Notes under the pieces: model-generated | Databases searched by the model: none | What the model was told of the DNA's origin: nothing | Seen by the model: the letters and a program-made list of their open reading frames with translations, nothing else | From: Gracilibacillus oryzae | Lineage (GTDB): Bacteria > Bacillota > Bacilli > Bacillales > Amphibacillaceae | NCBI RefSeq assembly: GCF_009498735.1 | Contig: NZ_ML762428.1 | Coordinates: 98,374 to 162,373 of the forward strand | Reading direction: 5' to 3' | Length of the DNA stretch: 64,000 nucleotides | In this document: positions 15,640-25,347 of the stretch, piece by piece | Position numbering within the stretch: position 1 is the stretch's first letter | Layout: each line of letters starts with the position of its first letter | Translations under genes and position numbers: made by a program

Positions 15640-17211
15640 CTATTCGTTGAATCCTTGATATTCAAACCAATCAAAATCAGCATAATTATTACTTTCTTTT
15701 CCATTAGCTGAACAGAATAGACCCATGTACGCACCAATAAACCCGCCTGCTTTATCTGTACTTAAAATCGTACCATCTACTTCTCCAGCTAATAAAGTCC
15801 ATTCAAATGCCTGTTCTGCAAAGTAGAAAGAATAAGCTTGACCAACTGCCTCCACTTTTAAGTAGATTTTATCTGAGGCAATTTCTTTCTTGGCAATTAC
15901 CTCATCATTACCAGCTTCTCTTCTGATTAGTTGAATATGAGATTGATTATTCTCTAAGATTACTTCCAATCGGAACTGGTAATCATGGTTTTGCAGTAAT
16001 ACAAGTCCTGCCGTCTCATTGACATCTTCAGGTGAAAACTCCATCACAGTTTGTGCCATAAAATCAATGTGCTGTTGTCTTCTTCCGACAAATGCAGGGT
16101 TCTCTTCTTCCATCATTGATTCCTTTTTCGCTTTTAAGCGCAGATATCCCGGTCTTTCTGTTAATGACCAAAACTCCCCGCGAGGTGTTCTTAAGAAATT
16201 CCATCTATCATCCAATTTTTCTGCTTCAAATGGATCGTGAGCTGGTAATGCCGGCCATTTATGTTCGGCTAAATTAGGAAAACTCATTTCCTCTTCAATC
16301 AGGCCTTTGCCTGGATTAACAATTGGCCAGCCATCTTCCCAAATAAATGGCACAAGGAAACTTTCCCTGCCTAAGTTGCGGTAATATCCACCATATGGAC
16401 GAGATGCCAGACAAACCATCCACCAGTCACCATTTTGTGTTTCCACAATATCTGCATGCCCAACATTTACAATCGGGTGATTGTTTCCTAAATGTCGGTG
16501 GGTCAGAATAGGATTTGTTTCTGTCATTTCATACGGACCTGTCACATTCTTGCTTCTGGCAATTGTCACAGCATGTGTATGACCTGTTCCGCCTTCTGCG
16601 ATGATTAAATAATACCAGCCATTAATTTTGTACAAGTGTGGTGCTTCCTGTGCATGCGCGTTCTTTAGAGCACCATCCCATAAACTGTACTTTGGTCCTA
16701 CAAGCTGCTTCTTCTCAAGGTCGAGTTCCTGCAGCCAAATTTCGTTATGCTTCAAGTACTTCGGTCCTTCTGGCGGCTTGCGGTTTCCTGTGTAATACAC
16801 TTTGCCATCATCATCAAATAATAAAGATGGGTCAATTCCCGGTGCATCTTCCAGCCAGTTTGGATCAGACCAAGGACCAGCTGGATCTGTTGCTGTCACA
16901 TAGAAATTTCGTCTTGCACCTGTTTGACTGACAACAAATGTTGTAATCATATAGAAAGTTCCTTCATGATAACGAATCGTTGGTGCGTAGATACCACGGG
17001 AGTTTGGTGTTTGATCTAAGTTCAATTGCTCTGGTCTGTCCAGCACATGGCCGATTTGTTTCCAATTAACCAAGTCTTTACTATGGAAAATAGGTACACC
17101 TGGAAAATATTCAAAACTGGATGTTACCAGATAATAATCATCACCCACCCGGCAAATGGACGGATCTGGATAAAACCCTGGAATGATTGGATTTTTAAAT
17201 GTTTTTGTCAT
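15640..17211 (-). CDS. GH43 beta-xylosidase/arabinofuranosidase-type enzyme
   Basis: 523-residue glycoside hydrolase with an N-terminal five-bladed propeller (about 1-310) and a C-terminal beta-sandwich (about 330-520), the two-domain form seen in GH43 beta-xylosidases. Catalytic residues: base Asp in PGFYPDPSI (about 16), pKa-modulating Asp in APGIDPSLLFDDD, acid Glu in AHAQEAPHLYKINGWYY. No signal peptide. Placed between GH28 and GH105 genes, it most likely trims xylose, arabinose or galactose side chains from imported pectic oligomers; the exact sugar cannot be read. Its start overlaps the GH28 stop codon by one base. Confidence 0.9.
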   Translation of the reverse strand: MTKTFKNPIIPGFYPDPSICRVGDDYYLVTSSFEYFPGVPIFHSKDLVNWKQIGHVLDRPEQLNLDQTPNSRGIYAPTIRYHEGTFYMITTFVVSQTGARRNFYVTATDPAGPWSDPNWLEDAPGIDPSLLFDDDGKVYYTGNRKPPEGPKYLKHNEIWLQELDLEKKQLVGPKYSLWDGALKNAHAQEAPHLYKINGWYYLIIAEGGTGHTHAVTIARSKNVTGPYEMTETNPILTHRHLGNNHPIVNVGHADIVETQNGDWWMVCLASRPYGGYYRNLGRESFLVPFIWEDGWPIVNPGKGLIEEEMSFPNLAEHKWPALPAHDPFEAEKLDDRWNFLRTPRGEFWSLTERPGYLRLKAKKESMMEEENPAFVGRRQQHIDFMAQTVMEFSPEDVNETAGLVLLQNHDYQFRLEVILENNQSHIQLIRREAGNDEVIAKKEIASDKIYLKVEAVGQAYSFYFAEQAFEWTLLAGEVDGTILSTDKAGGFIGAYMGLFCSANGKESNNYADFDWFEYQGFNE

Positions 17212-18728
17212 TACATTTTAACTCCCTTTCGTTCATTCAGATGATACTGGTCTCCCAATTTCTCATATTGAGAACCGCGAATTTCCAAATTTTCTGTATC
17301 CGTACTTGTTACTACAGCAGTTTCTATTGTTTCATTCTTTAATGTAAACTGATCAAGGACAATATTTTTAGACTCCTCGACATGAAGTGCAGGACCTTTT
17401 CTTGTCAGTACTTTTACATGATGCAGGTTTAACTCATCGACATATTTTGCAAAAATCCCTTCACCTGCCATCTCAATCACTTCCCGCACCATATCAGGTT
17501 CCCCGCCAGGTATCTGGTCATCTTGCGTCATCTCAATGGTCACATGATTGATATCTACATCTTTTACCGGCATTTCCGGCAATCCATAAATGAATCCTGC
17601 AGCCGCGCGGCAATTTCTTGCTGTAACATTGCTAATTCTGATCTTTTCTACTATCGGTGTTTTATGGCTAACTGGAATGGCTGCTGCATCCAATAATTCA
17701 GGATTGCTTCTGCTCACACCGTGACGGTAGAAAGAGTTAATCGCAATTGGACATAACACGTCATCCATCCAGACATTATTAACGAGAAGATTGCGAATAT
17801 AGCTGCCCCGCTCACGATTTGTTTTAATTCTGATACCTCTGTCCGTACCATCAAACACACAGTTAGAAACCGTTATGTTCTCAATTCCGCCTGAATTCTC
17901 ACTGCCGAGTACCACACCGCCATGCCCGTGATGCATCGTACAGTTGGTAATCGTCACATTCTTAGTAGGAACACCATATTTTCGCCCATCTTCATTTATC
18001 CCGGATTTCAAGACAACACAGTCATCACCAACATCAAAATGACAATCAGATATGCGGACATTAAGACATGATTCCACATCCAGCCCATCCCCATTCGGTG
18101 TATCAGAAGGATTTTGAAAATGAACCTGATGGATGGAAACATTCTTACAAAATACTAAATGGGTATTCCAAAAAGGAGAATTTCTAACCGTTACACCGTT
18201 AATCGTCACATTTTCCGCTTCGAAAAACTGAATTAATGGCGGACGTAAAAATTGGGAAGGCCATTCTACTAAGTTCGTATCAGCTGGTTCGGTAAAATCT
18301 GCATTTGCTTTCGCAATTTCCTCTGTTTTGGCTGATTGGTAATGTTCCTTATTACGTAAGCGGCGGTTTACTTTCCACCATTCCCGTCCGTTGCCATCAA
18401 TGATTCCGTCTCCTTTAATCGCCACATTGGAAACATTTTGACCAAAGATCAGCGGCATAAATCCGTGACAGACATAACCTGACCATCTCGTTTTCACAAC
18501 AGGGTATGCATCGAAATCATCCGTAAAAGAAAGAAGTGACCCCGCTTCTAAATATAGTGTCATATTGCTTTTTAACTGAATTGGCCCAGTATGGTACGTC
18601 CCTGCTGGTACATATACCGTTCCGCCACCAGCTTCCGCACATGCCTCTATTGCAGCTTGAATTGCTTTTGTGCTGTCTGCCGTTCCGTTGTTAATTGCTC
18701 CATATGTTGTAATATCAAATAAACCCAT
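17211..18728 (-). CDS. GH28 polygalacturonase-type enzyme
   Basis: 505-residue right-handed beta-helix hydrolase. GH28 motifs appear in order: NGDGLD, FDVGDDCV, GHGG and RGIRIKT, covering the three catalytic Asp residues and the His, Arg and Lys of the active site. The N-terminal FDITTYGAINNGTADSTKAIQAA matches the pectate-lyase/GH28 superfamily opening. There is no signal peptide, so it probably acts in the cytoplasm as an exo-type galacturonidase or rhamnogalacturonan hydrolase on imported oligomers. It follows the cupin gene by 10 bases. Confidence 0.93.
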   Translation of the reverse strand: MGLFDITTYGAINNGTADSTKAIQAAIEACAEAGGGTVYVPAGTYHTGPIQLKSNMTLYLEAGSLLSFTDDFDAYPVVKTRWSGYVCHGFMPLIFGQNVSNVAIKGDGIIDGNGREWWKVNRRLRNKEHYQSAKTEEIAKANADFTEPADTNLVEWPSQFLRPPLIQFFEAENVTINGVTVRNSPFWNTHLVFCKNVSIHQVHFQNPSDTPNGDGLDVESCLNVRISDCHFDVGDDCVVLKSGINEDGRKYGVPTKNVTITNCTMHHGHGGVVLGSENSGGIENITVSNCVFDGTDRGIRIKTNRERGSYIRNLLVNNVWMDDVLCPIAINSFYRHGVSRSNPELLDAAAIPVSHKTPIVEKIRISNVTARNCRAAAGFIYGLPEMPVKDVDINHVTIEMTQDDQIPGGEPDMVREVIEMAGEGIFAKYVDELNLHHVKVLTRKGPALHVEESKNIVLDQFTLKNETIETAVVTSTDTENLEIRGSQYEKLGDQYHLNERKGVKM

Positions 18729-18738
18729 ATTCTCACTC

Positions 18739-19053
18739 CTAATCTAATAAATCTTCTCTTAATGGTGTGAACACATCCAGCAAACGACTTGGCATTAATG
18801 CTCTCACTCCATGTACCGCATCAGAAGGGATATGCAGAGATTGTCCTTGCTCAAGTAAAACTTCTTTTCCATCAATATGAAAAGCAAGCTTTCCTTCCAA
18901 ACAATAGGTTAATTGTTCGTGCGGGTGGCTGTGGCTGGACCCTTCTGCGCCTTCTTCAAAGACCACTTCCATCATCATTACCTTCTCACCAGGGCTATGA
19001 ATCTTTCTTTTTACACCTGGTTCTGCCTGTTCCCACTGATTAATTGATCCCAT
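18739..19053 (-). CDS. Small cupin protein
   Basis: 104-residue single-domain cupin. Metal ligands are suggested by SHSHPHEQLTYCLEGKLAF and HIPSDAVHGVRALMPSRLLDVF. Such proteins in pectin operons are sometimes called KdgF when they speed ring-opening of unsaturated galacturonate, and this one fits that role: same fold, same size class, same operon as kduI and kduD. The assignment is inference. The gene starts immediately after the MFS stop codon, with AAGGAGTGG as ribosome site inside the previous gene. Confidence 0.85.
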   Translation of the reverse strand: MGSINQWEQAEPGVKRKIHSPGEKVMMMEVVFEEGAEGSSHSHPHEQLTYCLEGKLAFHIDGKEVLLEQGQSLHIPSDAVHGVRALMPSRLLDVFTPLREDLLD

Positions 19054-20265
19054 TTATCTTTCCACTCCTTCTTTTTTGATTACTAATGGCAATATTAATT
19101 GAACGATCATCGCTCCAACAATAACGTAAGCAGCAGTCCCTGTATCTATCCCATCTGCAAATAACATAAAGCTGATAATACCTAGACCACGTCCTATATT
19201 AATAATCGTCTCTCTTAATACTACCGACTCTACACGGAATTCCGATCCTAATGGTATTCGGTCAATCCATCTGAAATAATAGGCTGCATAAGCATTTGCC
19301 TGTAATGGTTTAAACATGTTCTGTGTAATCATAAAAATAATCACACTCCATGTCGCAATTTCCCATGTTAAGAATGTCCCAGATAATACAAAGCCAATGG
19401 CAGCAATCCACAGATATCTTCGGGTATGTTCTATATTGGCGAACCTCGAGAAAATAAAACTGATAATAATTGAAACCGTTAGAAAACTGGCATTTAAATA
19501 ACCGACAACACTTTCATCTTCAAAAATGCTGTAAATTAATATTGGGGGAACATACATTAATATGCCTTGAGGAAAACCAATAATAAACCAGCCGATCAAT
19601 GCACTTTTAAAGGCTTTCTTGCGATTTAAAATTATCGGTAAATACTTCATATAATAATTGCGATGCCGGATCGATTCCTTCTTAATTCGAAAACTGCCGA
19701 GCGTACAGATAAAAAACATCAGAAAAGCGATAGAGAATACGATCATATAACCTGTTAATCCTGAATAGAAGCCGATAATGGCACCAGCTAGGGCAGGAGC
19801 TGCCAGATTACTTGTTCCCATCACCACTTGATTCCATCCCAAGTACCTGTGCCTGTTACTATTAGAGGAAACTTCATGAACAATAGTGAAATAAGCCACC
19901 CAATATAATCCTTGGGCAATCCCTCTAAGTAAAGCAAACCAGTAAAAATGGGTAACAATTTCCTCTTGGACAATTACGATGAGTAAATAAAATAAGGCAG
20001 TCATAAATATTCCATAACGGTATATTGTTGTCCTGCCTTTTCGTTTTGACATTTTCCCAATCAAAAATGTTGTTGCAGCTTGTGCTAAAATAGCTACTAA
20101 ATTGTACATTCCATTAACCCAGATACTATTCGTCAGACGCCATAAATATAAATTTACGAAGATAATCGATAGAGCACCGCCAAATTGAAAGATAGCATGG
20201 TTAATCAGAATATTTACAGCATGTTTAGACAAGCGCTTTTCTTTCTCTACTTGTTCTGGTTGCAT
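19054..20265 (-). CDS. MFS transporter in the pectin operon
   Basis: 403-residue membrane protein with about 12 hydrophobic segments and a loop-2 motif GKMSKRKGRTTIY typical of the major facilitator superfamily. The long basic loop after segment six (FRIKKESIRHRNYYMKYL) divides the two halves. Substrate unknown; galacturonate, rhamnose or a small oligomer is suggested by the operon. It starts seven bases after the toroid gene. The predicted start has only a weak ribosome site (GAAAGAAG). Confidence 0.82.
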   Translation of the reverse strand: MQPEQVEKEKRLSKHAVNILINHAIFQFGGALSIIFVNLYLWRLTNSIWVNGMYNLVAILAQAATTFLIGKMSKRKGRTTIYRYGIFMTALFYLLIVIVQEEIVTHFYWFALLRGIAQGLYWVAYFTIVHEVSSNSNRHRYLGWNQVVMGTSNLAAPALAGAIIGFYSGLTGYMIVFSIAFLMFFICTLGSFRIKKESIRHRNYYMKYLPIILNRKKAFKSALIGWFIIGFPQGILMYVPPILIYSIFEDESVVGYLNASFLTVSIIISFIFSRFANIEHTRRYLWIAAIGFVLSGTFLTWEIATWSVIIFMITQNMFKPLQANAYAAYYFRWIDRIPLGSEFRVESVVLRETIINIGRGLGIISFMLFADGIDTGTAAYVIVGAMIVQLILPLVIKKEGVER

Positions 20266-20272
20266 GAATTTT

Positions 20273-21421
20273 CTACACTTCTTTCTGCTCTAATTCCAAT
20301 CTCCATTTGCGCCAGAAATGTTCTGGGTCTATTAAACTGTCAGGTTCACACTCCAACAAACGATAGAGTTGTATCCTTATTAGTGTCGCCTGTGTTGTTG
20401 CATTCATATCCCCTTCATACAAACCAAGTCCTATAGGAACAGGCTTAGGCATATTCGGGTAATATTCATCCCCTTTTACTTGAGCAACATTCGGAGCTTT
20501 AGGGGAATGGTCTAATTCCCGGGAGAATCCGCCGTCTTCCCTTTTCAGCTTGGCTATATTACGGATCGTTATCTCGGTGATTTCTTTCCGTTCATGTTCT
20601 GGTATTGCTAATGCCAGAAAGGAAAGTAAATCAATCGGATTCCGGATATAACACATATCTACCGCTTCTTCATTCCTTAAACAAGTCAGGATACTTTGAT
20701 AGATTTTATCTTGATTTGGCATTGGAATTTGGAATCTTCGGTAAAACGTATGCAACTTAAACGTACCAGAAATTCTTACATACAAAGAGCCTTCTCCCCA
20801 CAATCCGGTCTCCTTGTCCTGGATTTCTGCCAGATACTGCTCAAATGCCTTGATATAGGAAGCTTGTCTTTCCACAGGCAGTTGCCCGATATAGACAGTG
20901 GAGGATGCTAACAAGTCACACCCCCGCCAACTGTTTCGCAAATCAATACTCTCCCATTTTTTGCGATATGCTTCTAATGACTCTGTATAAGCAGGTGCAA
21001 CATTCAATGAAACTGGTAAGCGGTATAAATGCTTGGCACCCAGTCGTTTTAATGAATTAATCGAATAGGCCAGTGCACGATGCACCATTACTTCATCCTC
21101 TTTCATACTTGGGTGTTCATCATAGAAATAACCTGTTTCTTTGTCCTGCTTTGCTTGAAAAAAATCTATCATCTGCTGCTTAACGGAATCAGGCATCTTC
21201 TCTGCAAGTTGATGCCTAATTAATATATTCAGCGCTTGGGCTGTTGATTCAATATCTGGTGAAAAATGATCATCTTTAACTGAACTTCTAGCATAATAGA
21301 ATCCACCTGTTACTGAATCGTACTGGTCCCCTAACCAGTCGAACAGCCCATTATATAATGTATCCAACTGAGCTAAACTTTCTCTCTCCCATCCCACGCT
21401 ATCAAGCTTCCTTTCTAACAC
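20273..21421 (-). CDS. Unrecognised alpha/alpha-toroid protein in the pectin operon
   Basis: 382-residue soluble protein with no signal peptide. Repeating helix pairs are punctuated by turn motifs resembling terpene-cyclase/prenyltransferase QW repeats: GGFYYARS, ETGYFYDEHPS, ETGLWGEGS, EDGGFSREL. I infer an alpha/alpha toroid, the fold also used by several polysaccharide-acting enzymes. I do not recognise a family with assigned chemistry. It sits between the permease and MFS genes, three bases after the permease stop. The start is GTG at 21421 (AAAGGATAAGGA); another GTG at 21400 also has a ribosome site. Candidates: a new hydrolase or lyase of pectic oligomers, or a carbohydrate-binding accessory protein. 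Confidence 0.75.
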   Translation of the reverse strand: MLERKLDSVGWERESLAQLDTLYNGLFDWLGDQYDSVTGGFYYARSSVKDDHFSPDIESTAQALNILIRHQLAEKMPDSVKQQMIDFFQAKQDKETGYFYDEHPSMKEDEVMVHRALAYSINSLKRLGAKHLYRLPVSLNVAPAYTESLEAYRKKWESIDLRNSWRGCDLLASSTVYIGQLPVERQASYIKAFEQYLAEIQDKETGLWGEGSLYVRISGTFKLHTFYRRFQIPMPNQDKIYQSILTCLRNEEAVDMCYIRNPIDLLSFLALAIPEHERKEITEITIRNIAKLKREDGGFSRELDHSPKAPNVAQVKGDEYYPNMPKPVPIGLGLYEGDMNATTQATLIRIQLYRLLECEPDSLIDPEHFWRKWRLELEQKEV

Positions 21422-21424
21422 TCC

Positions 21425-22306
21425 TTATCCTTTAACAGAACCTAACACTGCACCTTTCGCAAAGTATTTCTGTAAAAATGGATAAACTAGTAAAACTGGT
21501 ACTGTTGCTACAACAATTGTTGCCATCTTAATAGTCGTTTCAGGCGGTGGAGTATCTGTAAATGCTGCACTATCATAATTCATTCCGCTGGCAAGCACGA
21601 CAATTTGTCTTAACAGTACTTGTACCGGCCATTTATCTGCATCACTTAAATAAAGAATAGCGTGCATGTACGTGTTCCAATAAGTTACCGCATAGAATAA
21701 AGAAATGGTGGCAATTGCCGGCAATGAGATCGGAAGAACGATCCGGAATAAAATACTAAAATCATTTGCCCCATCAATCTTTGCTGACTCTTCTAAACTT
21801 TCTGGTATGTTCATAAAGAAGCTTCGTAAAATGATCATATTAAATGCATTAATGGTTACAGGGACAATTAGTGCCCAGAGTGAGTTTAGTAAACCTGTCT
21901 GCTGAACAACCAGGAATGTCGGAATCATCCCACCATTAAATAGTAATGTAAATACAATCATAAAGTTGATAGCACGGCGTCCAACAAGATCTTTCCTTGA
22001 TAAACCATATGCTGTTAGTGTAGAGAAAAGCATACTCCATAATGTCCCGCCAACTGTTATGATGATGGATATACCTAATGCCCGAAAGATAGTATCTGTT
22101 GAGAAGATATACTCATAAGCATTTAATGAAAATTCTGTTGGAAATAACAAGAATTTCGTTCTCGCTATTTCCGCACTTGTTGCAAAGGAACTACCAACAA
22201 CATGAATGAATGGTAGTATTGTAATAATGGCAATTAATGCCAGTAAGAAGTAATTAAAGAAGTCGAACACTCTGCTGCCTGCTGATACTCTTTTTAATTT
22301 AGCCAT
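21425..22306 (-). CDS. ABC permease, LplC/YtcP type
   Basis: About 293 residues with six membrane segments and the carbohydrate-uptake (CUT1) permease loop ESLEESAKIDGANDFSILFRIVLP, which contacts the ATPase. It ends with YPFLQKYFAKGAVLGSVKG, the LplC/YtcP-type tail. The GTG at 22315 lies within the AGGTGA ribosome site, so I place the start at the ATG at 22306. Together with the next permease and the lipoprotein it imports pectic oligosaccharides. No ATPase gene is nearby, so a shared MsmX-like ATPase is expected. Confidence 0.92.
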   Translation of the reverse strand: MAKLKRVSAGSRVFDFFNYFLLALIAIITILPFIHVVGSSFATSAEIARTKFLLFPTEFSLNAYEYIFSTDTIFRALGISIIITVGGTLWSMLFSTLTAYGLSRKDLVGRRAINFMIVFTLLFNGGMIPTFLVVQQTGLLNSLWALIVPVTINAFNMIILRSFFMNIPESLEESAKIDGANDFSILFRIVLPISLPAIATISLFYAVTYWNTYMHAILYLSDADKWPVQVLLRQIVVLASGMNYDSAAFTDTPPPETTIKMATIVVATVPVLLVYPFLQKYFAKGAVLGSVKG

Positions 22307-22327
22307 TTGTTTCACCTCATTCGTGTT

Positions 22328-23290
22328 TTAATAAATACCTTCCTCATTAAATTTCTTCGCAAGCCAGTTTGCGAAAATTACCATGATTAAGCCTACTATC
22401 CCTTTAAAGAAACCAACCGCAGTACTGTAACTAAACTGCCCTTGTTGTAAACCGGCAACATAAACATACGTATCAAAGATTTCCGCAACACTTCTGTTAG
22501 AAGAGTTTAATAGCAAGTAAACATGCTCAAAGCCAAGTTCTAATACATCACCAATTTTCAAGATTAACAATACAATAATGACACTGCGGATTGCCGGTAA
22601 AGTGATATGCCACATTTGACGGAATCTGTTCGCACCGTCCATTCTTGCTGCTTCATACAAACTCGGGTCAACCGCTGTTATCGCAGCTAAGAAGATGATC
22701 GTTCCCCAGCCTGCTTCCCGCCATATTACCTGGAGGATATACATCGGCCTGAACCATTCTTCATTTAGAAGGAAGTTAATTGGCTGCATTCCCAACGACT
22801 CGATAATAGCGTTTACAATCCCTCCATCAAGTGTCAGCATCACATAACTTATTGATACGATAACCACCCATGACATAAAGTGCGGAATGTATACCAGTGT
22901 TTGGACACTCCGTTTGAAGAAACTATGTCTCACTTCATTAAGCATCAAGGAAAGAATAATAGGAATCGGGAAGAATACAAAAACCTGAAGCCCGAATAAC
23001 ATTAATGTGTTTTTAAAAATCATCCAGAATTCATCACTTGTAAATAGTCTCTGAAAATGCTCAAATCCTACCCATTCACTACCCATAATACCTTTGTAAG
23101 GCTTATAATCCTGGAATGAAATGATCAAACCATACATTGGCAGGTATTTGTATATAAGGAAATAAATTAATCCTGGAAGAATCATCAAATATATTAATTT
23201 GTTTTTCTTGATTCTGCGCCATGTTTCTGATCTTCTTGCTTTCTTTAATTGCTTTGCTTCTTCACGAGCTGATATTGTAGACGTTTCCAT
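22328..23290 (-). CDS. ABC permease, LplB/YteP type
   Basis: 320-residue membrane permease of the LplB/YteP group. A cytoplasmic N-terminus (about 30 residues, basic) precedes six membrane segments, and the coupling loop reads DPSLYEAARMDGANRFRQMWHITLP. The tail ANWLAKKFNEEGIY is typical of the group. It is partnered with the permease 12 bases downstream. In B. subtilis the similar YteP-YtcP-YtcQ system takes up galacturonan or rhamnogalacturonan fragments. The 243-base gap to the upstream binding-protein gene contains a stem-loop. Confidence 0.92.
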   Translation of the reverse strand: METSTISAREEAKQLKKARRSETWRRIKKNKLIYLMILPGLIYFLIYKYLPMYGLIISFQDYKPYKGIMGSEWVGFEHFQRLFTSDEFWMIFKNTLMLFGLQVFVFFPIPIILSLMLNEVRHSFFKRSVQTLVYIPHFMSWVVIVSISYVMLTLDGGIVNAIIESLGMQPINFLLNEEWFRPMYILQVIWREAGWGTIIFLAAITAVDPSLYEAARMDGANRFRQMWHITLPAIRSVIIVLLILKIGDVLELGFEHVYLLLNSSNRSVAEIFDTYVYVAGLQQGQFSYSTAVGFFKGIVGLIMVIFANWLAKKFNEEGIY

Positions 23291-23488
23291 AAGCAGTTTC
23301 CTTTCTTTTATTTATTTCTTGTTCGGTATAAACCAAATCGTAAAGTATACAAGCTGTAACGTAAATAATCATTATCTTACGAGTTACTAATCACCTGTTA
23401 TCAAGCGTTATTCTCACTTTTAATTTTAGATAAAGCAACTAACATAACATAATGATCATCTCCAATAACATTCGTTTTATGATAGTGC

Positions 23489-23519
23489 GGGCTCTTAAAA
23501 CGTTAGTGTTTAAGAGCCC
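23489..23519 (-). promoter_or_regulatory. Intercistronic stem-loop between binding protein and permease genes
   Basis: GGGCTCTTAAA and TTTAAGAGCCC form a perfect 11-base stem with a 9-base loop. No T-run follows, so it is more likely an RNA-stabilising or processing hairpin that keeps binding-protein mRNA more abundant than permease mRNA. Confidence 0.65.
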
Positions 23520-23533
23520 AATAATCTTTCCTA

Positions 23534-25072
23534 TTATTTTGAACTATTATACTCCTCGATGATTGCATCTCCACCTTGAGATTTCCAATCTTCTACGGCA
23601 GCTTCGAACCCTGCTTTATCAATTTGTCCTAAGATATATTGATAAGTTGCATCTGTAATGATCTGCTGCAGACGTGCACCATCTTGTGAGAATGTTTCCG
23701 AGTAAAGTGGTACAGTCGGATCTTCAATTAAATAATTCTCGTTATCGATAAATAACTCTTCTGATTTTGCTTTTGGCTCATACTCAAAGTAACCAAGATA
23801 TCTACTATTTGTTTCTGGTTCACCAATCTCAAGTGCCTGGAAAGGTTTAACCTCACGATCAAATAATGCTGAATCATCTGTTACCTTTGCAGCACCATCT
23901 ACCAGTTCATAATGCTCGCCTTCCATACCCCAGTAAGCGTAATTTGCCACTTCCGGTGACATCATCTTATCAAAGAAACCAAGGATTTTTTTCAAGTCTT
24001 CCTCTGTTTCTACAGAGCTTTTAGGGAACATTACTAAGTTACCGTATCCAGGGATCGACCAAATACCAAACTCACCATCAGGTCCTTCTACATAGTTGTG
24101 TACATCGAACGTAGCATCAGGATTAATTGCAATGGCATCATCTTTCAAGCTCAGTACATCACCCATTGAACCAACATAGATACCAGCAGTACCATTTTTG
24201 ATGAATTCTTGCTGATCAGTTTTACTAGTTACAGGGAAATCCTGATTAATGAATCCATTTCCATGCATTTCTTTAAAGAAATCCATCGTTTGTACATACT
24301 CGTCAAACATAAACTCTGGTAATAATTGTCCATCTTTTTCGCCCCAAGAGTTCGGCGTTCCAAACCATGAAGAAACTGTTTTGAATGCACCGTAAACTAA
24401 ATCACTACGATCCGTTACACCAAATGTGTCATTCTCACCATTCCCATCAGGATCGTCTTCTGTAAACGCTCTTGCCATTTCCATAAACTCTTCTGTCGTT
24501 TTCGGAGCTTCTAATCCTAAATTTTCTGCCCAATCTTTTCTATAGATAATACCTTGACGTGAAAGCGGGCGACCTTGGTATAGAGTATATAACTTTCCAT
24601 TAACCATTGTATTATCTAAAACATTTTCTTTTAATTTAGATAAATTCTCAAACTCATCTAAATATGGACCAATTTCCCAAAACTGTTCATCTTCAATTGC
24701 GTCACGGAATTGAACAAATGTTGTCTGGTTCTTAAGAAATACTGCTTCTGGTAAAGAATTAGTTGCAAATGCTGTATTTAATCTGTCTTCATAATTGTTA
24801 TCAGGAACCCATTGTATTTCTAAGTCTGTGTTTGTTGCTTCCTCAATCTTGTTCAACACTTTATCCTGTGGAACTTCCGGTGTGTGTAAATTTGCCATTA
24901 TAGAGAAAGCATAAGGTTCATCTCCTCCACTTTCTTCACCTGATGATTCCCCTTCTTCACCTGACGAATCTGTTCCACCTGTTTCAGATGAATTGTCACT
25001 ACATGCTGCTACGAATAATAGGAACATTAACATCATAATACCGAGTAATTTTCTCCAGTTACTGTTACTCAT
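23534..25072 (-). CDS. Extracellular oligosaccharide-binding lipoprotein (LplA/YtcQ type)
   Basis: 512-residue solute-binding lipoprotein: signal LLGIMMLMFLLFVAAC with a VAAC lipobox, then an acidic Ser/Gly/Glu linker of about 30 residues, then a cluster-1 sugar-binding domain. It is the first gene of the pectin operon and has GGAGGGTGG as ribosome site. It would capture galacturonan or rhamnogalacturonan fragments at the cell surface and pass them to the two downstream permeases. Three cre-like sequences lie in the divergent control region upstream, suggesting catabolite repression by CcpA. Confidence 0.93.
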   Translation of the reverse strand: MSNSNWRKLLGIMMLMFLLFVAACSDNSSETGGTDSSGEEGESSGEESGGDEPYAFSIMANLHTPEVPQDKVLNKIEEATNTDLEIQWVPDNNYEDRLNTAFATNSLPEAVFLKNQTTFVQFRDAIEDEQFWEIGPYLDEFENLSKLKENVLDNTMVNGKLYTLYQGRPLSRQGIIYRKDWAENLGLEAPKTTEEFMEMARAFTEDDPDGNGENDTFGVTDRSDLVYGAFKTVSSWFGTPNSWGEKDGQLLPEFMFDEYVQTMDFFKEMHGNGFINQDFPVTSKTDQQEFIKNGTAGIYVGSMGDVLSLKDDAIAINPDATFDVHNYVEGPDGEFGIWSIPGYGNLVMFPKSSVETEEDLKKILGFFDKMMSPEVANYAYWGMEGEHYELVDGAAKVTDDSALFDREVKPFQALEIGEPETNSRYLGYFEYEPKAKSEELFIDNENYLIEDPTVPLYSETFSQDGARLQQIITDATYQYILGQIDKAGFEAAVEDWKSQGGDAIIEEYNSSK

Positions 25073-25138
25073 AAATTAACCACCCTCCAAAATATTTTTT
25101 TGTTTTGTACAGCGCTTGCTGCCTACATCTATAGTAAT

Positions 25139-25152
25139 TGAAAACGCATGCA
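25139..25152. promoter_or_regulatory. cre-like CcpA site 1
   Basis: TGAAAACGCATGCA matches 13 of 14 positions of the cre consensus TGWAARCGYTWNCW. It lies 67 bases before the binding-protein start. Confidence 0.5.
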
Positions 25153-25181
25153 AAAGTATATAATCACTTTTTCACAGTCAA

Positions 25182-25195
25182 TGGAAACGCTTACT
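25182..25195. promoter_or_regulatory. cre-like CcpA site 2
   Basis: TGGAAACGCTTACT matches 13 of 14 positions of the cre consensus. The rest of 25073-25440 is non-coding control DNA shared by the pectin operon and the divergent YesL-like gene. Confidence 0.55.
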
Positions 25196-25347
25196 TACCA
25201 ATGGATAGTTTAGTGCATTTCTCCCAAAATAATCACTATTACTTCTAGGACTAATTTTGTGTGAACAAATGATTATTTCTAAATCAAGCAAACATTACAA
25301 TCGTTGATACACAAAGGTTTATCCCACCTTATAAAATGATTATACAA

